DNA of 64,000 bases. Source: Eunapius fragilis (lineage: Eukaryota > Porifera > Demospongiae > Spongillida > Spongillidae). Numbering within the stretch: the stretch's first letter is position 1; the number at the start of each line of letters is the position of its first letter. The notes under the pieces are model-generated. The model was not told the origin of the DNA. It searched no databases and saw only the letters and a program-made list of their open reading frames with translations. The stretch covers positions 7,952,720-8,016,719 of the forward strand of contig OY811972.1 of the NCBI GenBank assembly GCA_963681505.1, in the 5' to 3' direction. Both the position numbers and the translations under genes were made by a program. Positions 19,506 to 30,678 of the stretch are shown piece by piece.

Positions 19506-20074
19506 ATAGACCCTTCCCTTTAACGGCGTAAGGAATGCAATTATTCTTAAACGCGTCACTTCTGGAGTTCTTCCTGTGTAGAATCATGACGGGTAACGTA
19601 TGTGTCGTGTGTAAAATGACTCGTAAATTGGTCAAGAATGTATCTATGCACTGTATTCCAGTCGAAAAAAGTACGAGGGTACGTTGCATTCGATCGCTTC
19701 GCCTTGTAGAGAAGGATATTAAAGCTTACCATCGCGTGTGCAGCTGTCACTTTCCTTTGGATGGACATAGCGATCCCCTTGATCTGTATCCAGTTGGATT
19801 AAGTGCGGATGTAAATGTCATTCCTGAAGGGAACAATGGTCAGGATTCACTTGGGGTTCGAAGCCCATCTGAAATGGAAGTTCCTGTACATGCAGTTACA
19901 TGTAGTGTGGCCACTAGTACTGTGGCGGCGACCTAGATACACTCTTGTCCAACTTACGAGTCATTTTACACACGACACATACGTCTCCCGTCATGATTCT
20001 ACACAGGAAGAACTCCGGAAGTGACGCGTTTAAGAATAATTGCATTCCTTATGCCGTTAAAGGGAAGGGTCTAT
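19506..20074. mobile_element. Foldback element carrying a THAP zinc finger
   Basis: TIRs of about 125 bp begin ATAGACCCTTCCCTTTAACG (19506) and end with the complement (20074). They include the first part of the THAP coding sequence, so the start of the domain is repeated in reverse at the right end (about 19955-20020). THAP-type fingers occur at the N-terminus of P-element and Kolobok transposases. No catalytic domain remains, so this is a non-autonomous derivative. No target duplication could be settled. Confidence 0.8.
19586..19936 (+). CDS. THAP-domain protein, 116 aa
   Basis: The THAP domain is a C2CH zinc-coordinating DNA-binding fold. Start MTGNVCVVCKMTRKL, then SMHCIPVEKSTRVRCIRSLRL, then AYHRVCSCHFPLDG: cysteines of the CxxC near residues 6 and 9, and the CxxH pair in SCHF near residue 50, fit the THAP spacing. 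The conserved tryptophan before the central helix appears replaced (RVRCIRSL). The tail of about 55 residues is acidic and of low complexity and ends VAAT before TAG. A 17-codon in-frame extension upstream (from 19535) is less likely as the start. It probably derives from a transposase; it could act as a DNA-binding regulator or inhibitor if expressed. Confidence 0.7.
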   Translation: MTGNVCVVCKMTRKLVKNVSMHCIPVEKSTRVRCIRSLRLVEKDIKAYHRVCSCHFPLDGHSDPLDLYPVGLSADVNVIPEGNNGQDSLGVRSPSEMEVPVHAVTCSVATSTVAAT

Positions 20075-21340
20075 TGAGGACTACAATTCCAAGCACCAGG
20101 GTGGCATTTACTTATAATACAATGTACAAATGGCTCACCAATGTTCACAAATTGTGTGTACATGTACAGTGGTGTTCAATGACCAATACATATTGTGTGA
20201 TCCATGTATCTTTATTGCATGCGTCAATTTAGATGCTCCTTCCTAGAAAATGTTTATAATATGCACTAGGTCCCTTTTCACTGCCACAACCCCATATATT
20301 GGTAACACACACTTTGCACAATTCTTAACCATGGCACAAATTAACCCAGTAGGTTTTTAACTACTTGTTCACAGTTGTGAAATTTACCATATATTGAACA
20401 TGTATCTAAACACATGTATGTTCAATATCTACACAATTTACTAAGTGTCCATACATGTACTTGGTGAACACACACAAATACAATTATTGCTGAACTATTG
20501 GTGGACACAGCCTAAATATTCCATTCGTGAGCGTTCACCAATTATGGAATAACAATTATTGGATCAAATTGAGATAACTCTGCAATTAAAGTCTGTGACA
20601 ATGCATGGACCATGATATTTGACAGCGGACTATGGTTCAACCATTGTGTTAAATCATTGTGCCCGTGTATTCACTAAAATTGTAGTATTACACGTGTACA
20701 CATTATTGGCCATTTCCATAAATTATGTAATGTACATTGTATACATGTAGCACAATTGAATTATCTGGCCAATGCTCAAAAATTGTAACATTAACATTAT
20801 TAGGCTGTTTGAGGAATTATTAAGTTGGAGTACTTATTAAGCCTACAGGTGTAAATGTCAGGTGCATCATTTGTGTTAAACTTTAATCTCCTGTCATCCT
20901 AGGCGTAAGATTATCGTCCTACGCGCAGGACGCAAGATAAAATTAATTTTTAGCAAACTCACATGATATAAGACCAAACCAAGATCTCATTGTACTGTAG
21001 AAATGGTTATTAATTCTACTTTCTAGCAATTCTTCAAAGATTGTCAAATACAATCAATACTGCATTGCTAAAAGATGTATTTGCGGTAAATCGCAAAGCA
21101 ACTTAAAGTACTAAAAAGTAATGTTGGGAAGATCAGAACAACATGTTAAAAGAAGGGGGTAGAAAGACAGGTCTTTTGCACTAAGCATGTAAAAAAGTAC
21201 ATTGTCGATTTGGAAATTGCTAGCTCCACAAGCTTATGAACGATAGGTATTTATCAGACGCAGGAATAGCCAAGTAAATGGACAAAATCTTGAAACATAG
21301 TGTGTTATCGGTAAAAATGGCAAAACCAATTAGAGTAAAA
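20075..21340. repeat. Dispersed AT-rich repeat block with a CpG palindrome
   Basis: 20216-20800 repeats 18990-19490 (matching words include GATGCTCCTTCCTAGAAAAT). Near 20915 the hairpin-like CGTCCTACGCGCAGGACG occurs, and the same motif with its flank AAATTAATTTTTAGCAAACTCA is found inverted near 48990-49050. No coding sequence. Confidence 0.6.
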
Positions 21341-21368
21341 ACACTGCCCTAGAATGTAGTAGCAAACA

Positions 21369-21645
21369 CATCATGAATCAAAAAACATTCAAAAAGACTT
21401 ATACTTGTACTTTTTTCTGTGACAATTAAATTCTCTACACAATACATTTTTAAGACCCATATCTGTTTATTAGCATTGTGTAACCAAGGGTGTGATTTAA
21501 AAAATAGACTCATCATGCTTCAAAAAACATTCAAAAAAAACTTATACTTGTAGTTTTTTCTGTGACAATTAAATTACATTTTAAAGAACCGTATTATTAG
21601 CATCATGTAACCAAGGGTGCGATTTAAAAAATAGACTGACAATTG
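21369..21645. repeat. Two tandem copies of a ~140-bp unit
   Basis: ATCATG-TCAAAAAACATTC, ACTTATACTTGTA-TTTTTTCT, TGTAACCAAGGGTG and GATTTAAAAAATAGACT occur twice in the same order, with small indels. Non-coding. Confidence 0.75.
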
Positions 21646-23996
21646 GTAAATTTAGCACGATAGACACATCAAACAGCAGTAGAGAAATGGATGCCAAAAA
21701 AACTGCATTTCTATTTATAATGAATTTTCACATATTGATCCTGCGTGTACATGTAGAACATAGACCAGGAGAATTAAGGTTAATATCAGTTATGTACATT
21801 TGTACAATTATTAATTACTAGGCAGTATTCAACAATTGTGTAACATCACCACAGTCCATGTGTTCACTAATTATTAGGCTGTGGACCCCAATAATTAAAT
21901 CTACAAGTCTTCTAAGTACAGCAGTTGTGGACAATTATTATCAGACTGTTTTGCATGTGTTCATCAATTGTAACAACTATAATGTGCTTGGGTTCACCAA
22001 TTAGGGAGACTTCACTGATTGTGTAAAATTATTGGGTCAATGTTCACAAATTGTGTGTATGTAATTATTAGGCTGTGTTCACCAACAGTGTATTGTACAA
22101 TTATTACAATAAATTATGTCAATTGTGTTAATGCTAAGTTCTCCAATTGTGGAAAATTATTGCTTCTACATGTACATGGTGTGTTTACAAATTATATGCT
22201 ATTGGTGAACACACAGTTTACATAATTGTTGACCACAAGTACAAGTTAGTTAACCCAATAGGTTTTGAACTGAATATGCTTAATGAAAAATGATGAACCT
22301 ATACATGTAATACAGTTTAGTGAATTCAGCCTCATCATTTAACATACATGTACTTGGTGATCACGCACACAAATACAACTTGTGAACTATGGACATGTAT
22401 TGGTGAACATGGCCTAAAAATAAATTCTTTTGCCTATTAAAATTGCACACACAATTTGTAAGTGTTCACCAATTGTTTATGAATTGTAACAAATTATTAG
22501 GCTCAGTTAATCAATTGTGAGCTATAATTAAGCCTACACATAAAATATTGTATGTACACCAGACTTGTGTACAGTTACTGTGTTCAATAACTGTGTACAA
22601 TACATGTGTTCTCCAAATTGTGCACATGTGTTCGACAGTTTGTACAATTACAGGTACCAATTAACTTAAGAGACAGATAGTAATTGTAGTGCCTTTTATT
22701 TGTGAGTATGTATCTGCTGCTGTGTATTAAATAATAACTTTGGAACTTTTTTTTGATTATCGAACAAACTAATGATGTGGGTGTGTTCACCAATTACAAT
22801 GCATCACATGTAGACTGTGCTAATCATTTGAAAACTGTTTTCCCAAATTATGTAAAATAGCATTAACCCTTCACTACAATGTAGGGTCACCAAATCTGCA
22901 TAATAAAGGCACATGTACATGTATGTTTATCAACTGCACGTAATATTAGTTGGCCAATATTTATCCAACCAGGGGATGTGTTATCATTAATATGCTAAAT
23001 GTAACGATCAGAGCACAAAGGGATGGTTATCAAAAAACTGACATTTCGACAATTAGGTATATGGGGGTGAATATCTCTCTAGTGAGGTCGGTAGCTAGGG
23101 TCATCGAATTGTTCCAGGTTTAAACGTTATAATCAATATTAAAACAATCATCATTTGATTTTGATGAGTTATCATTTATTTCTGAATTGTACTCACTAAA
23201 ATAGTCTCGTAGACCAGACAGACCTACATCGTAATTCAGTGATGAAGTTGGGTGTGGCCCGACTAGGCACAGCGATCGATATACTTTACTGGCTCAGTTC
23301 ACCAAGTGTGTAGCTTTATTGGGCCTACAGTATGTTTACCAAATGTGTACAACTATTAGTCCCGTGTTCTCCAATGAGTTGCGTGAAAATATCAGATACT
23401 CGACTCAAACTCAATCCTTTATAGCTATGGCGGATGTACCAGGAAGCATGCAGGAAGACAGGCACAAACAAAACACAATATTAGCGCCAAGAGGTCTTAC
23501 CTGCAATGGAATCCCGTCCTTTAGGAAGCACTCCCGCTGTTAAAGAGCTCCATCAATAGAGTCAACAGCTGCAGATCCCTGTCTAATTAATTTTTTTAAA
23601 TAATGATATTATTAACAGCAAGACAAAAATTATTCAGCATTTAGGTAGGCCTAGCATTTTGGGTCATTTGATGTAACTGCATGCATGTACCTTATAATTC
23701 TTTGTGGCAAGCTTAAGCCATGCAGTAACTCGTGAATTCGAAGTGAGTTATTGATGGCCTGGTTCGTTATCTTTTACGCTTACGTAAATGCGTTGAGACT
23801 TAATTCTGAGTCATCGTTGAGGGTTTTGATACACACTTCAGCATATATAAGTGTGTACATAGCTAGATTATAATCAATGGAGTCACGGTCTCACTGTCTT
23901 CACTAGAGAAGTGAATCACGCCCTATAATAATTGCTGGATAAATAGAACATCAACAGAACATCTTTAATAGCCATCCTGGCCACGAAGCTTCTGCC

Positions 23997-24070
23997 TAGT
24001 TGGGCGTAGCCCGACCTTCGAGTGTTGGCGTATTTCAGTCAATACGCGAAGGTCGGGCTACGCCCAACTA
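23997..24070. repeat. Perfect inverted repeat, 24-bp arms
   Basis: Arms 23997-24020 and 24047-24070 are exact complements (TAGTTGGGCGTAGCCCGACC and four more bases). The 26-nt loop holds a second inverted pair, CGTATT and AATACG. GC-rich inside AT-rich repeat DNA. The copy B equivalent is at 28674-28737. Confidence 0.8.
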
Positions 24071-24417
24071 TACCTAGCTCCTGTCTTCATGACCGCTTTT
24101 AAAATAGGCCTACGTCTTTAATTTGTTTATTAAAGTGTAAAGCTGTGTTAATTTTACCGTCATCAACACAAAATGAATTTGGGATCACAATCTGTTCAAT
24201 TATATGATGAATCATTCTAAATTCAACACGGCATACCATTTTTGTATGGCTGCGTCACCATGCATGCTGACAGGTGGTTACATGGTGACCAGAAGATCTG
24301 GCACTATGTGGAGCCAGTTAACTTATGTTGTGTATCTTAGTAGTTGTAGATAGTAAGGGTGTAAAATGGAAGGGAACATGGTTGCGAGAAACATAAATGA
24401 GTATGTAGCACGTGTAA

Positions 24418-24744
24418 ATGATATTTTATCATCCAAATAATGCTAGTAGTCTTTTATCTTTAAAGTTTGGCCCCCCTGTCCTGTACTTTAAAAGGGGGTC
24501 ATCCATTTATGAGGTCAATGTTTCAGTGCAGGAAAGCATGTTCTATAACAACAAAGTGAATTTAACACTCATCTTGCCAATAGAAAAACCCACAAGTGCA
24601 TCATTGTTGGCCGCAGTACCTTTACATACAAAAGTCTTGAGAGATTGGTTGACCTCAGTCCTGGTCTTGAGAAATTGGTCATGGTTTTACGGATGTGCTA
24701 TTGTATTAACTGAGCACATCCACTTCAGAAAGGTATATAATTGA
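24418..24744 (+). other. 108-codon open frame, no family recognised
   Basis: The stretch lies partly in the segment unique to copy A. The peptide has VLYFKRGSSIYEVNV and RNWSWFYGCAIVLTEH but no domain. In copy B the frame is cut after about 30 codons, so there is no sign of conservation. Probably non-coding. Confidence 0.15.
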
Positions 24745-25143
24745 GCACTAATACACATAGTGTATTACGTTCATGACAGGTAGCAGCCACATGAGGTATT
24801 ATCAGATGAGGATGGGAGGCAGTGATGAGGGAAGCTGACCAACGATGTTATGTGTGCAATTGTTCTGGTAGGGAAAAGGGAGTAGTTCCATGCATGTGGA
24901 CGTGCACACTACACAGGACTATACATATTTATATACTGTTTGGTATTTATCTAAGTATTAATTATCAGCCTGCATGTGGATGTGTACATGAATTTTCTCC
25001 CCTAGCTTGGCATTGGAGCTGTGTGCTCAAATGACTATAGAGGCAGGCACACGGCCCATATGCATCAAGGAGCAGCTAGGATAGTTTTAGTCATATTTGA
25101 ATGGGCAGATGAAAAAACAATGCTTAGTATACATATCTATGCT

Positions 25144-25329
25144 CTAATGATTAGCTGGAGATAATGTTGGCTCCAGTACAGAATGCTCCAGTAGGTAGTC
25201 TGGTAGCACACAGATGACATTATAAATCCTGGTAGGTAATTCCCATATATTGGCACCATGGTTACATGCCACAGACCACACTTTTGCCCATGGTGTACAA
25301 AACATCATTATATGTAAATACATGTACAT
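25144..25329 (-). other. Duplicated 61-codon frame, possible exon
   Basis: The frame ends in GANIWELPTRIYNV, CVLPDYLLEHSVLEPTLSPANH-like sequence before TAG. The same frame is found at 29281-29466 with one residue changed. The surrounding DNA is equally similar, so selection cannot be claimed. It lies downstream of the death-domain stop codon on the same strand. Confidence 0.2.
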
Positions 25330-25487
25330 TGTAATACATCATCATCATACATACATGTACATTCATCAGTTGAACTATTTATAGCTACAAATGTACTAAC
25401 AGTCTAAGCTAGAACAGCATATCACACAACACTCCAACACTACACTACCTCCAAGCTACAAACACACTATTGCTACCTGTAAATATG

Positions 25488-25688
25488 CTATAGTGTATAC
25501 AATGTCTTTAATTGTTCAGCCAGGACCACATGGTCACAGGATGAGAGGGCATCAATCAGCTTCTTCCAGGAGCATGACATGTCTGATTCCAACCAGAACT
25601 GAACCAGGTCATATCTGCAATCTGCAACTTGTCCACGATTATTAATATCAATTTCTTTTATCTTTGAAGGGTCAATGTTAGTGCACAA
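25488..25688 (-). CDS. Death-domain C-terminal exon
   Basis: Death domains are six-helix adaptors that pair with one another in cell-death and innate-immune signalling. The minus strand reads DPSKIKEIDINNRGQVADCR, YDLVQFWLESD and SWKKLIDALSSCDHVVLAEQ, then LKTLYTL and a stop. The spacing (I-EID-N--V--C-YDLVQFWL---SWKKLIDAL------LAEQLK) matches helices 2-6 of the death fold. The exon probably starts near 25668: beyond that the sequence turns into the dispersed repeat (GGTCAATGTTAG), so the acceptor is not certain and helix 1 is missing. The host gene's upstream exons are not identified. Pairing with ankyrin repeats would be typical, but a link to the ankyrin gene at 5-13 kb is not shown. Confidence 0.65.
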   Translation of the reverse strand: MCTNIDPSKIKEIDINNRGQVADCRYDLVQFWLESDMSCSWKKLIDALSSCDHVVLAEQLKTLYTL

Positions 25689-25689
25689 A

Positions 25690-26554
25690 TTACATGTACT
25701 GTTACTGTAAGAAGCATATTAACATGTCACACAACTAGACTATCAACAAATAAACAAATGTAAAATTATTTAGCCGATTTTTACCAGTTGTGTACAGGTA
25801 AATGTACCTGTGTACAATCGTTAGGTTTAGCTCACATTGGCCAATAATGTCTAGGCCAAAAAACCAGGGTATTAAGTGAGATTGATAACATTGTATTATA
25901 AGCATTGCTAAACACCACCCTGGTCAATGTGCTTGGGTTCATGTAAGATTATTGGGTCAAATTGTGTGGCATGTATGTATGTTATAATGTATGTACATAA
26001 ATACATGTACAAATGGCTCACATGTGTTGGGCCAATGTTCACAAATTGTGTGTACAATTATTAGGTTGTGTTCAGTGATCAATACATGTAGTATTGTATG
26101 ATTATTACAATACATCGTGTGGTTCACCAAGTGTGTTGAATGATTCATGCACTTAAGGCTAAGTTCACCAATTGCACAAAATTATTGGCTCAATGAGGTT
26201 ACAAATAATATATATTGGTAACACACACTTCGCACAATTCTTAACCACGACAAAAATTAATCCAATAGGTTTTTAACTACTTGTTCACAGTTGTGAAATT
26301 ATTTGTAAATATTGAACACACAATGGTGTCTAGACATGTATGTTCAATACCTAGACAATTTTTAAATAAGCCTCCATACATGTACTTGGTGAACATACCC
26401 AAATACAATTATTGGTGAACACAGCCTAAATATTCCATTCTGAGCGTTCACCAATTATGGAATAGGCTGTGCTCCCAATTTGAAGACCATGATATTTTAA
26501 TTTGACTGTGAACTATGGTTCAAACATTGTGTTAAATCATTGTGTGTGTGTATG
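25690..26554. repeat. Dispersed AT-rich repeat block between the duplicated segments
   Basis: Nearly the same as 62900-63720, including ACCAGGGTATTAAGTGA, CATGTGTTGGGCCAATG and AGCGTTCACCAATTATGGAA. No gene. Confidence 0.75.
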
Positions 26555-28673
26555 TTAATGTCAGTTATGTACATTTGTACAATTATTAATTACTAGGCAG
26601 TATTCAACAATTGTGTAACATCACCACAGTCCATGTGTTCACTAATTATTAGGCTGTGAACCCCAATAATTAAATCTACAAGTCTTCTAAGTACAGCAGT
26701 TGTGGACAATTATTATCAGACTGTTTGGCATGTGTTCATCAATTGTAACAACTATAATGTGCTTGGGTTCACCAATTAAGGAGACTTCACTGATTGTGTA
26801 AAATTATTGGACCAATGTTTACAAATTGTGTGTATGTAATTAGTTCACCAACAGTGTATTGTACAATTATTACAATAAATTATGTTCACCAATTGTGTTA
26901 ATGCTAAGTTCACCAATTGATTGATTACTTCTACATGTACATGGGGTGTTTACAAATTATATGCTAATGGTGAACACATAGATTACATAATTGTTGACCA
27001 CAAGTACAAGTTAGTTAACCCAATAGGTTTTCAATTGAATATGCTAAATGGTAAAATTATAAACCAATACATGTACATGTAGTACAGTTTACCCTATTAA
27101 AATTGCACACATAATTTGAGAGTGTTCACCAATTGTTTATTAGGCTCAGTTAATCAATTGTGAGCTATTATTAAGCCTACACGTAAAATATTGAATGTAC
27201 ACCAGACTTGTGTACAGATACTGTGTTCAATAATTGTGTATAATTGTGTACATGTGTTCGACAATTTGTACAATTACAGGTTCCAATTTACTTGAGAGAC
27301 AGATAGTAAAACCTTTTACTTGTAGTGCTTTTTATACATAGTTGTGAGTATGTATCTGCTGCTGTGTATTAAATAATAACTTTGGAGCTTGATTATCAAA
27401 CAAACTAATTATATGGAGGTGTTCACCAATTAGAATGCATCACATGTAGACTGTGCTAATCATTTGAAAACTGTTTTCCCAAATTCTGTAAAATAGCATT
27501 AACCCTTCACTACAATGTAGGGTCACCAAATCTGCATAATAAAGACACATGTACATGTATGTTAGCACGTAATATTAGTTGGCCAATATTTATCCAACCA
27601 TGGGATGTGTTATCACTAATATGCAAAATGTAACCATCAGAGCACAAAGGGATGCTAATCAAATAACTGACATTTCAGCTGATTTTTAACAATTGTATTA
27701 ATTAGGTATATGGGGGTGAATATCTCTCTAGTGAGGATGGTAGCTAGGGTCATCAAAAGTAGAAGAATTGTTCCAGGTTTAAACTTAATAATCAATATTA
27801 AAATAATCATCATTTGATTTTGTTTTTATTTCTTTCGTATACCAAAATAGCCTCGTAGACCAGACCTATACATCGTAATTCAGTGATATGAACGGCGAAG
27901 TTGGGTGTGGCCCGACTAGGCACAGCGATCGATATACTTTACTGGCTCTGCTCACCAAGTGTGTAGCGTTATTGGGCCTACAGTATGTTTACCAAATGTG
28001 TACAACTATTAGTCCCGTGTTCTCCAGTGAGTTGCGTAAAAATATCAGACACTCGACTCAAACTCAATCCTTTATAGCTATAACAATACCCGGCGGATGT
28101 ACCACGAAGAATGCAGGAAGACAGGCACAAACAACACACAATATTAGCGCCAAGAGGTCTTACCTGCAATGTAATCCGTCCTTTAGGAAGCACTCCCGCT
28201 GTTAACGAGCTCCGTCAATAGAGTAAACAGCTGCTGATCTCCCTGTCTAATTAATTTTTTTTAGATTGATATTAATTAACTGCAAGACAAAAATTATTCA
28301 TCATATAGGTAGGAGCTAGGCCTAGCATTTTGGGTCATTAGATGTAACTGCATGCATGTACCTTATAACTCTTTGTGGCAAGCTTAAGCCATGCAGTAAC
28401 TCGTGAATTCGAAGTGAGTTGTTGATGGCCTGGTTCGTTATCTTTTACGCTAACGTAAATGCGTTGAGACTTAATTCTGAGTCATCGTTGAGGGTTCTGA
28501 TACACACTTCAGCATAAGTGTGTACATAGCTAGATTATAATCAATGGAGTCACGGTCTCACTGTCTTCACTAGAGAAGTGAATCACGCTCTATAATAATT
28601 GCTGGATCAATAGAACATCAACAGAACATCTTTAATAGCCATCCTGGCCACGAAGCGTCTGCCTAGTTGGGCG

Positions 28674-28737
28674 TAGCCCGACCTTCGAGTGTTGGCGTAT
28701 TTCAACCAATACGCGAAGGTCGGGCTATGCCCAACTA
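28674..28737. repeat. Inverted repeat, copy B (one mismatch)
   Basis: The counterpart of 23997-24070. The arms differ at one position (GGGCTATGCCC against GGGCTACGCCC), a C-to-T change at a CpG. Confidence 0.75.
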
Positions 28738-29729
28738 TATCTAGCTCCTGTCTTCATGACCGCTTTTAATATAGGTCTTTAATTTGTTTATGTGTTATTT
28801 TTACCGTCATCAACACAAAATGAATTTGGGATCACAATCTGTTTTTTCAATTATATGATGAATCATTCTAAATTCAACACGGCATACCATTTCTGTATGG
28901 CTGCGTCACCATGCATGCTGAGAGGATCTGGCACAATGTGGAGCCAGTTAACTTATGTTGTGTATCTTAGTAGTTGTAGATAGTAAGGGGTAAAATGGAA
29001 GGGAACATGGTTGCGAGAAACATAAAAGAGTATGTAGCACGTGTAAATGATATTTTATCATCCAAATAATGCTAGTAGTCTTTTATCTTTAAAGTTTGGC
29101 CCCCCTGTCCTGTACTTTAAAAGGGGGTCATCCATTTATGAGGTCAATGTTTCAGTGCATTTATTTTTAGGCCATGTTTATTTTTAGGCCATGTTCACCA
29201 ATACATGTCCATAGTTAACAGTTTTAGTCGTATTTGAATAGGCAGATGAAAAAACAATGCTTACTTGACATGTCTATGCTCTAATGATTAGCTGGAGATA
29301 ATGTTGGCTCCAGTACAGAATGCTCCAGTAGGTAGTCTGGTAGCACACAGATGACATTATAAATCCTGGTAGGTAATTCCCATATATTGGCACCATGGTT
29401 ACATGCCACAGACCACACTTTTGCCCATGGTGTACAAAACATCATTATATGTAAACACATGTACATTGTAATACATCATCATCATATATACATGTACATA
29501 CATCAGTTGAACTATTTATTAAAGCTACAAATGTAGACCACACTTTTGCCCATGGTGTACAAAACATCATTATATGAAAACACATGTACATTGTAATACA
29601 TCATCATCATTCATACATGTACATACATCAGTTGAACTATTTATAGCTACAAATGTACTAACAGTCTAAGCTAGAACACCATATCACACAACACTCCAAC
29701 ACTACACTACCTCCATGCTACAAACTATG

Positions 29730-29807
29730 CTATAGTGTATACAATGTCTTTAATTGTTCAGCCAGGACCACATGGTCACAGGATGAGAGGACATCAATCA
29801 ACTTCTT
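29730..29807 (-). pseudogene. Truncated death-domain exon
   Basis: Only the last 25 codons of the domain remain: KKLIDVLSSCDHVVLAEQ, LKTLYTL and stop. At about 29807 the homology to 25488-25688 stops and unrelated sequence begins, so helices 2-4 are lost. One substitution (A to V in LIDAL) compared with copy A. Confidence 0.7.
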
Positions 29808-29812
29808 TGTGG

Positions 29813-30170
29813 AGAGTGGAGCTGTGCTTATGTTGTAACAGTTGAGATTTCCAATCACAAGGATAAGGGAAGGGAGATATATCCACGACACAATACTCTC
29901 AAGTGGGTAGGGAGGCAGTGCTAATGGAAGAAAGAGGTTGTAACAGTTGGGTTGTTGAAGATGACAGTTCAAAAAATTAATTGCACATCCAGATTGGCAA
30001 CAATGTACGGTATTAAAAGGAGGGTTGAAATAAACATTCAAGAGCAACATGCACAGTCAAGTAATGTCTTGACATACCTAATTAATGCCCATCACATGGC
30101 AGTGAAACACAGTGCATCCTTTAGCTCAAGGTGTAAAAATCAAGTTGAGAAATGAAGAATGAAATGAAGT
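29813..30170. other. Unique insert of unknown nature
   Basis: Holds TTGTAACAGTTGRG twice (about 29832 and 29938). No TIR, LTR or coding motif was recognised. It replaces the 5' part of the death-domain exon in copy B. Confidence 0.3.
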
Positions 30171-30171
30171 T

Positions 30172-30260
30172 GAGAACCATACACACATATTCACACATAC
30201 ATGTACACGCACACACGTACCATATACACGCACACATACATGTACCAAATGCACACACAG
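30172..30260. repeat. CA-rich microsatellite
   Basis: Interrupted CACACA/TACATGTAC tract just before the hairpin MITE. Confidence 0.7.
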
Positions 30261-30371
30261 AAAGAGGAAATATAAATAATATGATAAAATATGATATAAT
30301 TATTCATAGGGCTTACAGGATTGGCTAATATAGGTAAAAATATTATGTTTTGGAAGTTAATTATTTCCAAA

Positions 30372-30637
30372 TGTTGTGTTTCTCGTTAGAAAATACTCAG
30401 GATGTCCAAAGAATATAATATTGCAGGGAAATCACAGCGATACAAAGTAATACAGCCTATGTCAAAACTACAGTAGAGCACAAAGAGAAATGCACACTGA
30501 CGTCTATTCCTGTCTAAATCCTACACACGGTGAAATGCTTAAATAGCCAATAGAAAGTTCTAGAACATGCATGCCCAACACATGTTTAATTAACACCTAA
30601 AAGCAAGCCAGGTCATGCCAGAGCATGCTCCTTAACA
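30372..30637 (-). repeat. 3' LTR of the Gypsy-like element
   Basis: 266 bp, TG...CA bounded in either orientation (TGTTGTGTTT...CTTAACA on plus). Base-for-base identical to the 5' LTR at 35016-35281. Flanked by CCAAA (30367-30371), the 5-bp target duplication repeated at 35282-35286. A purine tract AGTGGGGGAGG (minus strand, 30638-30648) immediately precedes it and is the likely polypurine tract. Confidence 0.9.
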
Positions 30638-30678
30638 CCTCCCCCACTGGTCTTGAGGCTTGACCTCAGAGGCCATGT

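Larger units (their letters stand above)
21780..25690. repeat. Large duplicated segment, copy A
   Basis: Collinear with 26555-29810: both contain, in order, GTCAGTTATGTACATTTGTA, the CTACAATGTAGGGTCACC block, the GGCCCGACTAGGCACAGCGA block, the TTAGGAAGCACTCCCGCTG block, the 24-bp-arm hairpin and the death-domain exon. Copy A has an extra segment at about 24525-25085 that copy B lacks. Divergence is small and mostly indels. A third, partial relative covers 53440-54720. Confidence 0.8.
26555..29812. repeat. Large duplicated segment, copy B
   Basis: Direct repeat of 21780-25690 with offsets of about 4.6-4.8 kb, falling to about 4.1 kb after a deletion of the segment equal to 24525-25085. A further local duplication repeats the block CACACTTTTGCCCATGGTGT (29413 and 29536). 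The 3' end carries a truncated death-domain exon. Confidence 0.8.

Noticed and set aside
27888..28205. 105-codon plus-strand frame in copy B
   Set aside because: Copies at 23319 and 54540 do not keep the frame, and the minus strand gives a more exon-like reading.
18300..29812. CRISPR-like array or centromeric satellite
   Set aside because: Repeat units are degenerate, spacers are not constant in length, copies occur in both orientations and death-domain and element sequences interrupt them; there is no exact short direct repeat.
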